64,000 bases of DNA from Psychroflexus sediminis (GTDB lineage: Bacteria; Bacteroidota; Bacteroidia; Flavobacteriales; Flavobacteriaceae): NCBI RefSeq assembly GCF_900099815.1, contig NZ_FNCW01000002.1, forward strand, positions 186,001 through 250,000, read 5' to 3'. Positions 25,488 through 34,685 of this stretch are shown in pieces. The notes below the pieces were generated by a model, which had not been told where the DNA came from, searched no databases, and saw nothing but the letters and a program-made list of their open reading frames with translations. Both the position numbers and the translations under genes were made by a program. Within the stretch, counting starts at the first letter, position 1; each line of letters opens with the position of its first letter.

Positions 25488-26423
25488 GGTCGCTAAACTG
25501 CTCAGGACCAGCAAAGCACTTATCCAGTATAAATTCATAATCACAAGTTGTTTGAAGATGGTTTTGAACCTTCCCTGCTTATAAAATTTTCTCATGGATT
25601 TGTACAGGTAAAAAAAGTAAACCAGTAACCAAATCCAGAAACTTATGAAGTCAAGTGTAAGAGCCAAAAAAAGCAGGATTAAAAAGACGGTTTGTTGGTT
25701 ATAATTAAAGATAAGATGATGGCTGTAAGGAATTTTTCTTCTTATATAAAATAAAGTACTGAAAAGGGTGAATAACGGAATAAAGAAAAAGAGGAAAAAG
25801 GGAAACTTAGGAAGTAGAAAGTTTACAAATCCTGTGGGATTTTCAATAATTCGAGAATACCCAAACATAAATTCGAACTTCACTCTGTTCATCATGGTAT
25901 CCTCCATTCCCAGGGCTTGTATGGCTTCGGAATAATCGGTTTTTGGATGCTCTTTGATGTAATTTGTGATTTTTGAGTCAGGTAAATTTTTTACAAATTC
26001 CAAATCACTGTTTATGATTTCAGGATTCGCTTCTATCTCTTCTCCAGATAATATTTTAATATCTCTAAGCTCTTCACGATTCATCCAGCTCACAATGATA
26101 AAGAATACGATGGCTGTGCTGATAAAAAACCGGAAAGGATTGACGTATTTTATGCGTTTGCCCTGAATGTATTCCCGACTGAGTTTGCCTGGAGAACAGG
26201 CGAGCGCAGTTACAGATTTTCTGAAGCGAGAGTCATAGGAGATCAGTCCTGCAAAAAATTCGGTGATAAGCTCCTTAAGATTTAAAGCTTTAGTCGAATT
26301 CTTTTGTCCGCAATACGGACAGTATCGATCTGAGATATCAAGGGAATGTTCGCAGTTTAAACATCTTTCTGCTCTATGCTGAAAGCGTTTAGGTCGTGGA
26401 TAGAGTCTTAGTCTGAGCTTCAT
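25467..26423 (-). CDS. DUF3667 zinc-ribbon membrane protein
   Basis: 318 residues from ATG 26423 (a GTG at 26444 would add seven). A zinc ribbon C-LNC and CPYC (CxxC...CxxC) lies near residues 23-41, followed by a basic segment and then four or more membrane helices from about residue 95. This matches DUF3667, widespread in Bacteroidota and of unknown function. It is tail-to-tail with arsC, overlapping by 21 bases, and head-to-head with the TetR gene, sharing a 160-base intergenic region. Confidence 0.85.
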   Translation of the reverse strand: MKLRLRLYPRPKRFQHRAERCLNCEHSLDISDRYCPYCGQKNSTKALNLKELITEFFAGLISYDSRFRKSVTALACSPGKLSREYIQGKRIKYVNPFRFFISTAIVFFIIVSWMNREELRDIKILSGEEIEANPEIINSDLEFVKNLPDSKITNYIKEHPKTDYSEAIQALGMEDTMMNRVKFEFMFGYSRIIENPTGFVNFLLPKFPFFLFFFIPLFTLFSTLFYIRRKIPYSHHLIFNYNQQTVFLILLFLALTLDFISFWIWLLVYFFYLYKSMRKFYKQGRFKTIFKQLVIMNLYWISALLVLSSLATLSIIFF

Positions 26424-26548
26424 TTTTTCTGAAAAAACTAGCACAAATTACACATTTTATTTTGGTTTTAATTCTAATGAAACTAATTTATTTTAACGCT
26501 TTTTAATAAAAAAAATTAAGATTTAAGACTTTGTTATTATTTAAAATG

Positions 26549-26569
26549 ATAGTATTACTATTAACTTTG
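26549..26569 (+). promoter_or_regulatory. Promoter and candidate TetR operator of the efflux operon
   Basis: TAACTTTG (26562-26569) is a perfect -7 element 18 bases before the TetR ATG. Immediately upstream is the 13-bp palindrome ATAGTATTACTAT (26549-26561), well placed for autorepression by the TetR protein. Confidence 0.5.
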
Positions 26570-26587
26570 CGTTCTTAATTTTTAAAG

Positions 26588-27262
26588 ATGCATAATCTAC
26601 TATCTAGTCTGCGGATAGACATCAATTCCAGTCTTTACCTTAAAGATCCGGAGAGCTCTTCTTTAGGCATCAATATCGTAAAATCTAGTATTGACCTTAT
26701 AGATTTATATGGTATCGAAGAGTTTAACTTTAAGAAGTTAGCCAAAGCGATTGGCTCTACTGAAAGTTCTATTTACAGATACTTTGAAAATAAACACAGG
26801 CTTCTTTTATATATATCGTCACTGTACTGGGGGATTGTGGAGTTTCAGACCGTCGTACAAACCAACAATATGCCGGATGGTATGGAAAAATTGATGAAAG
26901 CGGTGGAGACTTTATTCAGTACGCCGCAAACCAAATGTACTTCGTTTGAAATTGAAGGTCAGAAATTGAGACATATCCTTAATTCTGAGTTTGTAAAAGC
27001 CTATCATCACAAATTAGTAGATGAGGAAAACGAAGCCGGATACTTTAGTATTTATAAACGTTTAGCTTCGCGTTTGTCTGAGATGATCGTAGGAGTAAAT
27101 CCGCGTTATATGTATAGCAATAGTCTGGCATCCCTTATTATGGAAGGCTCGTTAAATCAGTATTTTTTGTCAGAACATTTTCATAATTTAACCGATTGTC
27201 ATTCTAAAGATAACTTATATGAATTTTACAAAGATTTATTGACCAAAACCTTAACCTCTTAA
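26588..27262 (+). CDS. TetR/AcrR family transcriptional regulator
   Basis: 224 residues. The N-terminal DNA-binding domain shows IVKSSIDLIDLYGIEEFNF then LAKAIGSTESSIYRYFENK, the TetR helix-turn-helix ending in the YRYF recognition segment; the C-terminal two thirds form the all-helical ligand domain. It precedes an ABC exporter gene by three bases and so probably governs the ABC-HlyD-TolC operon, sensing the exported compound or an envelope signal. The N-terminal 25 residues before the HTH are longer than usual. Confidence 0.92.
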   Translation: MHNLLSSLRIDINSSLYLKDPESSSLGINIVKSSIDLIDLYGIEEFNFKKLAKAIGSTESSIYRYFENKHRLLLYISSLYWGIVEFQTVVQTNNMPDGMEKLMKAVETLFSTPQTKCTSFEIEGQKLRHILNSEFVKAYHHKLVDEENEAGYFSIYKRLASRLSEMIVGVNPRYMYSNSLASLIMEGSLNQYFLSEHFHNLTDCHSKDNLYEFYKDLLTKTLTS

Positions 27263-27265
27263 TTT

Positions 27266-28927
27266 ATGGCAACTGATACTAAAACCCCCTGGATAAGGTT
27301 AGGCCGCTTATTGAGTCTGGAGCGAAAGTCTGTTTTTAAAATTCTCTTTTATGCGGTTTTTGCTGGTCTTGTAGAGCTTGGTCTTCCTTTAGGTATCCAG
27401 GCTATCGTAAATATAATTGTAGGAGGAAGTTTCAATGCTTCCGTGATATTACTCACCGGTGTAGTGCTTTTTAGTGTTGCATTTGGAGGCGTTTTAAGGT
27501 ATATGCAGCTTAGAATAGGGGAGGATTTACAACAGCGTATTTTTGCCCGATCCTCTTTTGAGCTTATTTACCGGTTTCCCAAAATGAAATATTCTGCCTT
27601 ACAGAACGAATATCCGCCAGAGTTAGCCAATCGCTTTTTTGACGTGATGACAATTCAAAAGACACTGCCCAAGTTGCTTATTGAATTTTCCAGTGCTTTT
27701 ATTCAAATCGGGTTTGGTCTTATCCTGCTGTCTTTATACCATCCGTTTTTTGTCTTTTTTGGGTTTTTACTGATTGCCTTGTTTTATGTTATTTTCAAAC
27801 TTTCCTTAAAAGAGGGGGTAAAGGAATCTTTACATGAATCCAGCTATAAATATAAAACGGCACACTGGATTCAGGAAGTCGCCAGAAGTATTGAGGGCTT
27901 TAAGGTCTCGGAAAGTTTTTCGTATGCTTCTCAGCGCAATGATGAGACCAGTTTGAAATATTTGAATGCCAGAGAAAAACACTTCCGGGTGTTGAGGTTT
28001 CAGTTTTTCAAAATGATAGCCTTTAAGGTCATTGTGGCCGCCGCATTATTGATTGTTGGGGGGCTGTTGGTGATAAACGAGCAGATGAACATCGGACAAT
28101 TTGTGGCTGCTGAAATTATTATCGTTTTAATGATCAACTCTGTTGAAAAACTGATTCAGGGTTTAGAAGACCTTTATGTGCTTATTGCCGGTTTAGAAAA
28201 ATTGGGTAGAGTCACCGATATTCCTATTGAAATCCAGGGAGGCAATAAACCTTTAAATAAAGAACAGGATTTTATTTTTGAATACAAGAATATCAATCTA
28301 AGTTTGGGAAATGAAAAGGTCCTTAAAAATATAAACACTAAAATTTATCCTAACGATTCTATTTTGGTTCAGGGAACACCAGGCTCCGGCAAATCGACTT
28401 TACTTAGGGTTTTAGTAGGTTTAATCGATAATATCGAGGGGAATATTTTTATAAATGATTTCAATTTAAAGAATATTGATCTGACTTATTTTAGAGATTT
28501 TGCGGGTCATTATTTCCCCAATAACCAGACTTTTGAAGGTACAATACTCGAAAATATAACCTTGAATAACCCGGATATATCCATGGATTATGTTCAATTT
28601 TTAATAAAAAAATTAGAGTTAAGTAATTTTGTGAAATCACAGGAACAAGGCTTGCAAACCATAATCTATTCTGAAGGCAGGCATTTGCCTTATACCATCA
28701 ACAAAAAAATCATGATTGCAAGAGCCATTGCTTCCAAGCCCAAATTGCTCGTGCTGAAAGACCCTACTCAGGATTTGATGGAGGATGAAACCAAAAAAAT
28801 AATCGATTTCCTCTCCGGACCCGACAGAACCTGGGCTTTGGTAGTGGTGAGTACCAATGAACTTTGGAAAGATAAGTGTAACCGTTTTTTCTACATGGAT
28901 AATGGTGAAATGACAATAAACGAATAA
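27266..28927 (+). CDS. ABC exporter, fused permease/ATPase with degenerate nucleotide-binding motifs
   Basis: 553 residues: six-helix ABC transmembrane region (about 15-310) and a nucleotide-binding domain (about 330-553). Walker A is intact (GTPGSGKST, about 370-378). The rest is unusual: where LSGGQ is expected the sequence reads HLPYTINKK, the Walker B region reads LLVLKDPT instead of LLLLDEAT (Asp replaced by Lys, catalytic Glu by Asp), and the H-loop position is VVSTNELW without His. No N-terminal peptidase domain is present. With HlyD and TolC homologues downstream it forms a type I-like tripartite exporter. ATP binding is likely; normal hydrolysis is doubtful. Confidence 0.87.
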   Translation: MATDTKTPWIRLGRLLSLERKSVFKILFYAVFAGLVELGLPLGIQAIVNIIVGGSFNASVILLTGVVLFSVAFGGVLRYMQLRIGEDLQQRIFARSSFELIYRFPKMKYSALQNEYPPELANRFFDVMTIQKTLPKLLIEFSSAFIQIGFGLILLSLYHPFFVFFGFLLIALFYVIFKLSLKEGVKESLHESSYKYKTAHWIQEVARSIEGFKVSESFSYASQRNDETSLKYLNAREKHFRVLRFQFFKMIAFKVIVAAALLIVGGLLVINEQMNIGQFVAAEIIIVLMINSVEKLIQGLEDLYVLIAGLEKLGRVTDIPIEIQGGNKPLNKEQDFIFEYKNINLSLGNEKVLKNINTKIYPNDSILVQGTPGSGKSTLLRVLVGLIDNIEGNIFINDFNLKNIDLTYFRDFAGHYFPNNQTFEGTILENITLNNPDISMDYVQFLIKKLELSNFVKSQEQGLQTIIYSEGRHLPYTINKKIMIARAIASKPKLLVLKDPTQDLMEDETKKIIDFLSGPDRTWALVVVSTNELWKDKCNRFFYMDNGEMTINE

Positions 28928-28928
28928 G

Positions 28929-30299
28929 ATGCTGGATATATCAAAACTCAAACTGAATGAAAAGGTTGATTTATCTAAGTATAAGTCAATGCAATACACC
29001 TTTCAAAAAGATCGTTTTTTGACCTTTAATAAGATCATGACTATCTTTGGAATTGTGCTTTTAGCGATTTTGTTTTTGCCGTGGACGCAGATTGTCCAGG
29101 GTAAAGGCTATGTCACGGCTTTAGACCCTGGCCAGAGAGCTCAGTCTATAGAGTCTGCCATTGCGGGTAGGATAGAAAAATGGTACGTTAAAGAAGGCCA
29201 GATCGTTGAAAAGGGAGATACCATCTTACATATTTCCGAAATTAAAGATAAATTCTTTGACCCCTTGCTGTTGGAGAGGGCTCAATCTCAAATTACAGCC
29301 AAGAACTTTTCTTTAGAGTCTTATGTAGAGAAAGTAAAATCTTTAAATTATCAGATAGAAGCACTCAAGGAAGAACGAAAATTAAAACTGGAGCAGGCTC
29401 TCAATAAATTAATTCAGGCGAATCTGAAAATAGAAAGTGACAGTATAGATTTAGAAGCTGCAGAAACCCAGGTTGTAATTGCTGAACGCCAATTTGAACG
29501 GACAGAAAGTTTAGAAGAAGAAGGTTTATTAGCTAAAACAGATCTGGAAGCCAAAAAATTACAGCTTCAAAATAGTTTAGCCAAAGTGATTTCACAGAAG
29601 AATAAACTGCTTTCCAGTAGAAACGAACTTATAAACGCTCAGATTGAAATTTCGAGTATAAAAGCCAGCTACCAGGAAAAAATTTCGAAAGCGGAAAGCG
29701 ATAAGTTTACGGCACTTTCTGGCCAGTTCGATACAGAAGCTCAGCGTACCAAGCTTGAGACAGATTTTTCTAATTTCAACGTACGTTCCGGAATGCGATT
29801 TATCACTGCACCGCAGGGAGGCTTTGTTAACAAAGCCCTGCAAAGTGGAATCGGGGAAACCTTCAAAGAAGGCACTCAGATCGTCAGCATTATGCCTATA
29901 GATTTTGATCTGGCAGTGGAAACCTATGTAGACCCTATAGATTTACCCTTATTACATCCCGGTGAACCTATCCGTCTTATTTTTGACGGCTGGCCTGCCA
30001 TCTTTTTCTCGGGCTGGCCCAATTTGTCTTATGGCACCTATGGTGGTGAAATTGTTGCCGTATCCAGAACCATGGATCCTCAAAAAGGAAAATTTAGAGT
30101 CCTTATCAAAGAGGATCCGGAAGAACAGCCCTGGCCGGATGTGATCCGGGCAGGCTCCGGGGCAAGAACCATGGCTTTGCTTGAGGATGTGCCTGTGTGG
30201 TATGAAATCTGGAGGAAAATCAATGGCTTTCCGCCAGATTATTATACGCCTCAAGAGTCCAATACAGATAAAAATAAGAATCAAAATTCTAAAAAATGA
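28929..30299 (+). CDS. HlyD-type periplasmic adaptor
   Basis: 456 residues: a cytoplasmic N terminus, one membrane anchor (about 37-57), a lipoyl half-motif (IESAIAGRIEKWYVKEGQIV), a long coiled coil (about 115-275), the second lipoyl half (FITAPQGGFVNKA) and a beta-barrel region. This is the membrane-fusion protein that bridges the ABC subunit and the TolC-like outer-membrane channel. It starts one base after the ABC stop and overlaps the TolC gene by four bases (ATGA). A Trp/Pro-rich segment (FDGWPAIFFSGWPN) near residue 350 is a conspicuous feature. Confidence 0.92.
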   Translation: MLDISKLKLNEKVDLSKYKSMQYTFQKDRFLTFNKIMTIFGIVLLAILFLPWTQIVQGKGYVTALDPGQRAQSIESAIAGRIEKWYVKEGQIVEKGDTILHISEIKDKFFDPLLLERAQSQITAKNFSLESYVEKVKSLNYQIEALKEERKLKLEQALNKLIQANLKIESDSIDLEAAETQVVIAERQFERTESLEEEGLLAKTDLEAKKLQLQNSLAKVISQKNKLLSSRNELINAQIEISSIKASYQEKISKAESDKFTALSGQFDTEAQRTKLETDFSNFNVRSGMRFITAPQGGFVNKALQSGIGETFKEGTQIVSIMPIDFDLAVETYVDPIDLPLLHPGEPIRLIFDGWPAIFFSGWPNLSYGTYGGEIVAVSRTMDPQKGKFRVLIKEDPEEQPWPDVIRAGSGARTMALLEDVPVWYEIWRKINGFPPDYYTPQESNTDKNKNQNSKK

Positions 30300-31714
30300 T
30301 TCGCTTCTATCTTTTAGTCTTAGGTGTATTTTTTAGTGGACTTAGCTCTGCTCAAAATCAGCCGGCAGCTGTTGAAGAGAATGTTCTCAGTCTCAATGAG
30401 TTTCTGGCTTATGTGAAAGAATATCATCCTGTAGCAAAACTTGCCAATTTTGAAATCTCTTCAGCCCAGGCCGAATTGTTAAAATCAAGAGGTGCTTTCG
30501 ACCCACAGGTGATGGTAGATTGGAAAAATAAAGAGTTCAAAGGAACCGAATATTACGATGTTCTCAACTCAACCTTTAAAATACCAACCTGGTATGGTAT
30601 TGAAGTGAAAGCGGGCTTTGAGCAAAATCAGGGACAATTTCTTAACGCCGAGAACACTGTACCGGATGATGGTTTATATAGTGCCGGAGTTTCTGTTCCC
30701 ATTGGTCAGGGTTTGTTTATCAATCAAAGAATGGCCGACTTGAGACAGGCCAAAATCATGCAGGATTTAAGTCAGGCACAGAGTGATATTCGTCTTAACC
30801 ATTTGTTATCCAGTGCTGTAATGGCTTATTTAGACTGGTATTTGGCTAATCGTGAAGTGAAGCTTTTTGATGATTTTGTGGGACGTGCAGAAGTCAGGTT
30901 TGATGGCATCAAAAAAAGTGCTTTATCGGGAAATATCCCTACGATAGATACTCTGGAAGCCGGGATCATTGTTCAAAATAGGAAATTGAGTCTGGAACAA
31001 TCCAATTTAAAATTGATCAAAAGCCGACTTCAATTATCTAACTTTCTTTGGTTTGAGGATAATATTCCGTTAGAACTCGACCCCTTCGTCATACCAGAAG
31101 AGCTTAGTGAAGGATCTTTAGACCCCGTTTTAGGGACCAATTTTCTTCAGCTGGAAAATTTTGTACTGGAAGATCATCCAAAAATCAAAGCTTTAGACTA
31201 TAAAATCGACAGACTGGAAGTAGACCGCCAGCTTAAAGCGGAGATGCTGAAGCCGCAGCTGGATTTGGAGTATAACTTCATCAATGAACGCGTCGGGCAA
31301 TTTGAAAACTTCAACACCAACGATTACAAGGCGGGTCTTTTCTTTAAACTTCCTCTGTTTCTGAGAAAAGAGCGTGGAAATTTAAAACTTGCAAAAATTA
31401 AAGTCAATGAAGCCCGGCTGGATTTGGATTACGAGTCTCTTCAGCTTCAGAATAAAATACAGGCTTCCCGAAATGAAATCCTTTCTTATAACCGGCAGCT
31501 CAGTACCTTTCAGTCTATTGTAACCGATTATGCCAGCCTGTTGAGAGCTGAGGAACGAAAATTCAGCTTTGGCGAGAGCTCTGTTTTCCTGATAAATTCC
31601 AGGGAGGTGAGTTTAATAGACTCCAGGCTGAAAGAGATCAAAGTCTTTGAAAAACTGCTTAAATCTAAAGTTGAGCTTTTCAATGTCTTGATTAACGATA
31701 TTTCATTAGACTAA
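30296..31714 (+). CDS. TolC family outer-membrane efflux protein
   Basis: 472 residues with a signal peptide (about 1-19, ending SSAQ) and two repeats dominated by long alpha helices, the TolC layout. It would supply the outer-membrane duct for the ABC-HlyD pair with which it overlaps (4 bases). It is convergent with riboflavin synthase; only one base separates the two stop codons, and no terminator hairpin is visible between them. Confidence 0.92.
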   Translation: MIRFYLLVLGVFFSGLSSAQNQPAAVEENVLSLNEFLAYVKEYHPVAKLANFEISSAQAELLKSRGAFDPQVMVDWKNKEFKGTEYYDVLNSTFKIPTWYGIEVKAGFEQNQGQFLNAENTVPDDGLYSAGVSVPIGQGLFINQRMADLRQAKIMQDLSQAQSDIRLNHLLSSAVMAYLDWYLANREVKLFDDFVGRAEVRFDGIKKSALSGNIPTIDTLEAGIIVQNRKLSLEQSNLKLIKSRLQLSNFLWFEDNIPLELDPFVIPEELSEGSLDPVLGTNFLQLENFVLEDHPKIKALDYKIDRLEVDRQLKAEMLKPQLDLEYNFINERVGQFENFNTNDYKAGLFFKLPLFLRKERGNLKLAKIKVNEARLDLDYESLQLQNKIQASRNEILSYNRQLSTFQSIVTDYASLLRAEERKFSFGESSVFLINSREVSLIDSRLKEIKVFEKLLKSKVELFNVLINDISLD

Positions 31715-31715
31715 T

Positions 31716-32309
31716 CTACTGAGATTTCAGTTCCATTAACCGCTTCACATATTTACCAATCACATCAAATTCAAGATTGACGATATCTCCTGTTTTCAAA
31801 GTTTTGAAAGTCGTGTTTTCATAAGTATAAGGGATGATGGCAACGCTAAATTCATTCAGCTTTGAATTGACTACCGTAAGACTTACCCCATTGATGGTAA
31901 TGGAGCCTTTTTCAATAGTGACATTCATGAGTTTTGGGTCGTAGGAAAACGTAAATTCCCAGCTTCCATCCCTGGTTTCTGCACGCTCACAAGTCGCTAC
32001 CTGGTCCACATGGCCCTGCACGATATGCCCATCCAGATGTGCATTCATTTTCATCCCTCGTTCCAGATTGATGAGGTGGCCTTCTTTGAGGTCCTTAAGA
32101 TTGGTTTTGTTTAAGGTTTCATCTATGGCGGTTACCTTGTAAGTGTCATTATGAATATCGACGACTGTCAAACAAACACCATTGTGCGCTACGCTCTGGT
32201 CTATCTTTAATTCTTTAGCGAGATTTGCTTTAATCGTGTAATCTATATTTCCTCCCGAAGTCTCAATATTAGAGATGCTTCCCACTTCTTCAATAATTCC
32301 TGTAAACAT
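31716..32309 (-). CDS. ribE: Riboflavin synthase, alpha subunit
   Basis: 197 residues with the family start MFTGIIEEVG and the internal duplication of two lumazine-binding barrels: VAHNGVCLTVVD in the first half and ITINGVSLTVVN in the second. The enzyme dismutates two 6,7-dimethyl-8-ribityllumazine molecules to riboflavin as a homotrimer. It is monocistronic here and divergent from pdxA with overlapping promoters. No FMN riboswitch is evident in the 51-base leader. Confidence 0.95.
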   Translation of the reverse strand: MFTGIIEEVGSISNIETSGGNIDYTIKANLAKELKIDQSVAHNGVCLTVVDIHNDTYKVTAIDETLNKTNLKDLKEGHLINLERGMKMNAHLDGHIVQGHVDQVATCERAETRDGSWEFTFSYDPKLMNVTIEKGSITINGVSLTVVNSKLNEFSVAIIPYTYENTTFKTLKTGDIVNLEFDVIGKYVKRLMELKSQ

Positions 32310-32327
32310 AATTGTAGATTATTTCGT

Positions 32328-32350
32328 TACCTTTGGTTGTTACAAAAATA
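32328..32350. promoter_or_regulatory. Back-to-back promoters of ribE and pdxA
   Basis: On the plus strand TACCTTTG (32328-32335) is a perfect -7 element for pdxA, 25 bases from its ATG. On the minus strand TATTTTTG (32350 to 32343) is a perfect -7 element for ribE. The two lie 7 bases apart in a 51-base gap, so polymerase binding should be mutually exclusive. Confidence 0.6.
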
Positions 32351-32360
32351 GACGAATTTT

Positions 32361-33386
32361 ATGAATACAAAGTCAACTATTAAGGTAGGAATCAGTATTG
32401 GTGATATGAATGGCATTGGGCCGGAAATTATATTAAAATCATTACAAGATAGTCGGGTATTAGAGCTTTTCACTCCTGTCATTTTTGCCAACTCAAAGAT
32501 AATGTCGTTTTTTGGAAACCATTTTAAAATCAAATTGCAATTCCATGGTATTTCTAATGCTGAAGATGCCATAGAAGGCAAAATTAATGTAGTGAATGTG
32601 TGGAAAGAAAACGTGAAGATCAATTTTGGCGAAGAAGATAAAAGCATTGGAGGCTATGCGATAAAATCCCTTAAAGCGGCTACTGAAGCTCTGATTAAGA
32701 AAGATATCGATACGCTTGTTACTGCGCCAATCCATAAAAACAGCATTCAGTCAGAAGAATTTAATTTCCCTGGGCATACCGATTTTTTAGCCCGAGAATT
32801 AAAAGGGGATAGCCTGATGTTTATGGTCTCAGATAACATTAAAGTGGGCTTGCTCACCGATCACGTGCCTGTGAAGGACGTCTCATCAAGAATAAATGAG
32901 GAACTTATCAGTAAGAAGGTGAACGCCATACATGAATCGCTTAAGAAAGACTTCAGGATTAGAGAGCCTAAAATTGCAGTTTTGGGCATTAACCCGCATT
33001 CAGGAGACGGCGGAGTAATTGGTAAGGAAGATGATGAGGTGATCAGACCAGCAGTTAAGAAATTTGTAGATAACGGTAAATTTGTTTTTGGTCCTTATGC
33101 TGCAGATAGCTTCTTTGGGTCCAAAAACAATGCAAACTTCGATGCGATTATTGCGGCCTATCACGATCAGGGATTGATTCCTTTCAAGACCTTGTCCTTT
33201 GGTAAAGGAGTTAATTTTACAGCAGGTCTCAACAGGATAAGAACCTCGCCAGATCATGGGACAGCCTTTGATATTGCTGGAAAGGGAATCGCAGAAAGCA
33301 GCTCATTTACCCAGGCCATTTTTATGTCGATATCCATATTTAGAAACAGAATAGAGTACCTGAAACTCACTAAAAATCCTTTATAA
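32361..33386 (+). CDS. pdxA: 4-hydroxythreonine-4-phosphate dehydrogenase
   Basis: 341 residues of normal family length. It begins KVGISIGDMNGIGPEI and carries the metal-binding histidine regions FPGHTDFLA and AAYHDQGLIPFK, and the late FTAGLNRIRTSPDHGTAFD. The enzyme oxidises 4-phosphohydroxy-threonine in the DXP-independent branch entry to pyridoxal 5'-phosphate, making the partner substrate of PdxJ. It is followed after 71 bases by the YceD-L32 operon with its own promoter. Confidence 0.95.
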   Translation: MNTKSTIKVGISIGDMNGIGPEIILKSLQDSRVLELFTPVIFANSKIMSFFGNHFKIKLQFHGISNAEDAIEGKINVVNVWKENVKINFGEEDKSIGGYAIKSLKAATEALIKKDIDTLVTAPIHKNSIQSEEFNFPGHTDFLARELKGDSLMFMVSDNIKVGLLTDHVPVKDVSSRINEELISKKVNAIHESLKKDFRIREPKIAVLGINPHSGDGGVIGKEDDEVIRPAVKKFVDNGKFVFGPYAADSFFGSKNNANFDAIIAAYHDQGLIPFKTLSFGKGVNFTAGLNRIRTSPDHGTAFDIAGKGIAESSSFTQAIFMSISIFRNRIEYLKLTKNPL

Positions 33387-33428
33387 AATCATTATTGAAT
33401 TTTAGCAGGGATTATTACGAATTTTTAA

Positions 33429-33436
33429 TATATTTG
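33429..33436 (+). promoter_or_regulatory. -7 element of the yceD-rpmF operon
   Basis: TATATTTG followed by CA, a perfect TAnnTTTG, 21 bases before the ATG at 33458. Confidence 0.6.
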
Positions 33437-33457
33437 CAGGCTCAAAACTGATGTTGG

Positions 33458-33997
33458 ATGAGGAAGTTTAAGGCTTACGCCATACCCTTTGTAGGATTGA
33501 AAGAAGGAGAGCACAGATTTGATTATAAGATTGATAATGCGTTCTTTGAGCTTTTTGATTTTCAGGAATTTAATAGTTCTGAGGTTAGTGTAGATATAGA
33601 ATTCACCAAAAAAGCAAACATGCTCGAACTGGAGTTCTACTTCACAGGCCATGTCAATGTCAATTGTGATGTGACTTTGGAACCTTACAACCAGGACATA
33701 GATAATCGCTTGTCTTTGGTGGTCAAGTTTGGAGATGCATTTAATGATGACAATGAAGAATTACTGATTTTACAGCATGGAGAGCATGAAGTAGAAGTTC
33801 AGCAGTACATTTATGAAGGAGTTATTTTAGGTTTACCAGCCAAAAGGATTCACCCAGGTGTTGAAGATGGCAGTATCCAATCAGATATTCTTGAAAAATT
33901 ACAAGAGTTGGAACCTAAATCAATTTCAGAAGAAGAAAAAAAAGAAGAGGACACAGACCCGCGTTGGGATAAATTAAAGGAATTACTAAACGAATAA
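33458..33997 (+). CDS. DUF177/YceD family protein
   Basis: 179 residues, a strand-rich domain with a conserved central block (VNVNCDVTLEPYNQ) and a highly acidic C terminus (EEEKKEEDTDPRWDKL). DUF177 proteins are nearly always encoded directly before ribosomal protein L32, as here (15-base gap), and are linked to 23S rRNA/ribosome accumulation in plants and bacteria. An ATG at 33451 is out of frame, so 33458 is the start. Confidence 0.88.
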   Translation: MRKFKAYAIPFVGLKEGEHRFDYKIDNAFFELFDFQEFNSSEVSVDIEFTKKANMLELEFYFTGHVNVNCDVTLEPYNQDIDNRLSLVVKFGDAFNDDNEELLILQHGEHEVEVQQYIYEGVILGLPAKRIHPGVEDGSIQSDILEKLQELEPKSISEEEKKEEDTDPRWDKLKELLNE

Positions 33998-34012
33998 ATA
34001 CATACTTGAGCA

Positions 34013-34216
34013 ATGGCACATCCAAAGAGAAAAATATCCAAGACAAGAAGAGATAAAAGAAGAGGTCACATTAAGGCCAAAATGCCACAAATCGCAACAG
34101 ATACAACCACTGGCGAAGCGCATTTATTTCACAGAGCCCACTGGCACGAAGGTAAAATGTTTTACAGAGGTCAGGTTTTGATTGACAATACTGAAGACGC
34201 TGAAGTCGTAGAGTAA
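34013..34216 (+). CDS. rpmF: 50S ribosomal protein L32
   Basis: 67 residues with the invariant start [19 protein letters not shown] and the C-terminal half [15 protein letters not shown]. The zinc-binding cysteines of the C+ form are absent, so this is a zinc-independent L32. It closes the yceD-rpmF unit before a strong terminator. Confidence 0.97.
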   Translation: MAHPKRKISKTRRDKRRGHIKAKMPQIATDTTTGEAHLFHRAHWHEGKMFYRGQVLIDNTEDAEVVE

Positions 34217-34239
34217 ATCAATACGGTCTTAGACATTAA

Positions 34240-34274
34240 TAGTACTCCTTTATTAAGTTAAAGGAGTTTTTTTG
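34240..34274 (+). terminator. Terminator of yceD-rpmF
   Basis: A 9-bp stem ACTCCTTTA (34244-34252) pairs with 34259-34267 around a 6-base loop and continues into seven T. Confidence 0.92.
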
Positions 34275-34685
34275 TTTACTAAATCTATGCCTGTAGTTAC
34301 GACAGCCTACCATCCTAGTATTTTTTTTCAAGCCTCAGGGTTTGCCTGATTTTTTTGACCTGACTCAGGAGAACTATGTCCGGGAATAATATCAACCCGA
34401 GCCCTTCGGCTGCTGAGAATAAACCTGAGGCGAACGTGTAGTGACCTGCAGTCTGTTTTTAATGAATTACGGGATTGGATTTGCAATGCGGTCTTTTTTG
34501 TAAGGAAGGCGCTTTTGAGGTATTAGATTTTGGATTTAGATAAATATGCTTTTAAAGTTTGCCTCCTGGATAGCGATCGGAATCTACAGAGGAGAGAAGA
34601 ATGATTTTAAAAACACCAAATTTCTGTAAAAAAAATTCAAAAGGCAGGCTTAGTATTTACCTTTTGGGGGTAAGGGGTCTTCAAA
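34275..34685. other. Gene-free stretch between L32 and cold-shock terminators
   Basis: About 410 bases lie between two opposed terminators. No open frame of convincing length or codon use is present in either strand. A small hairpin TCAGG/CCTGA lies near 34335. The stretch could be a decayed gene, a small RNA locus or spacer; I see no family signature. Confidence 0.4.
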
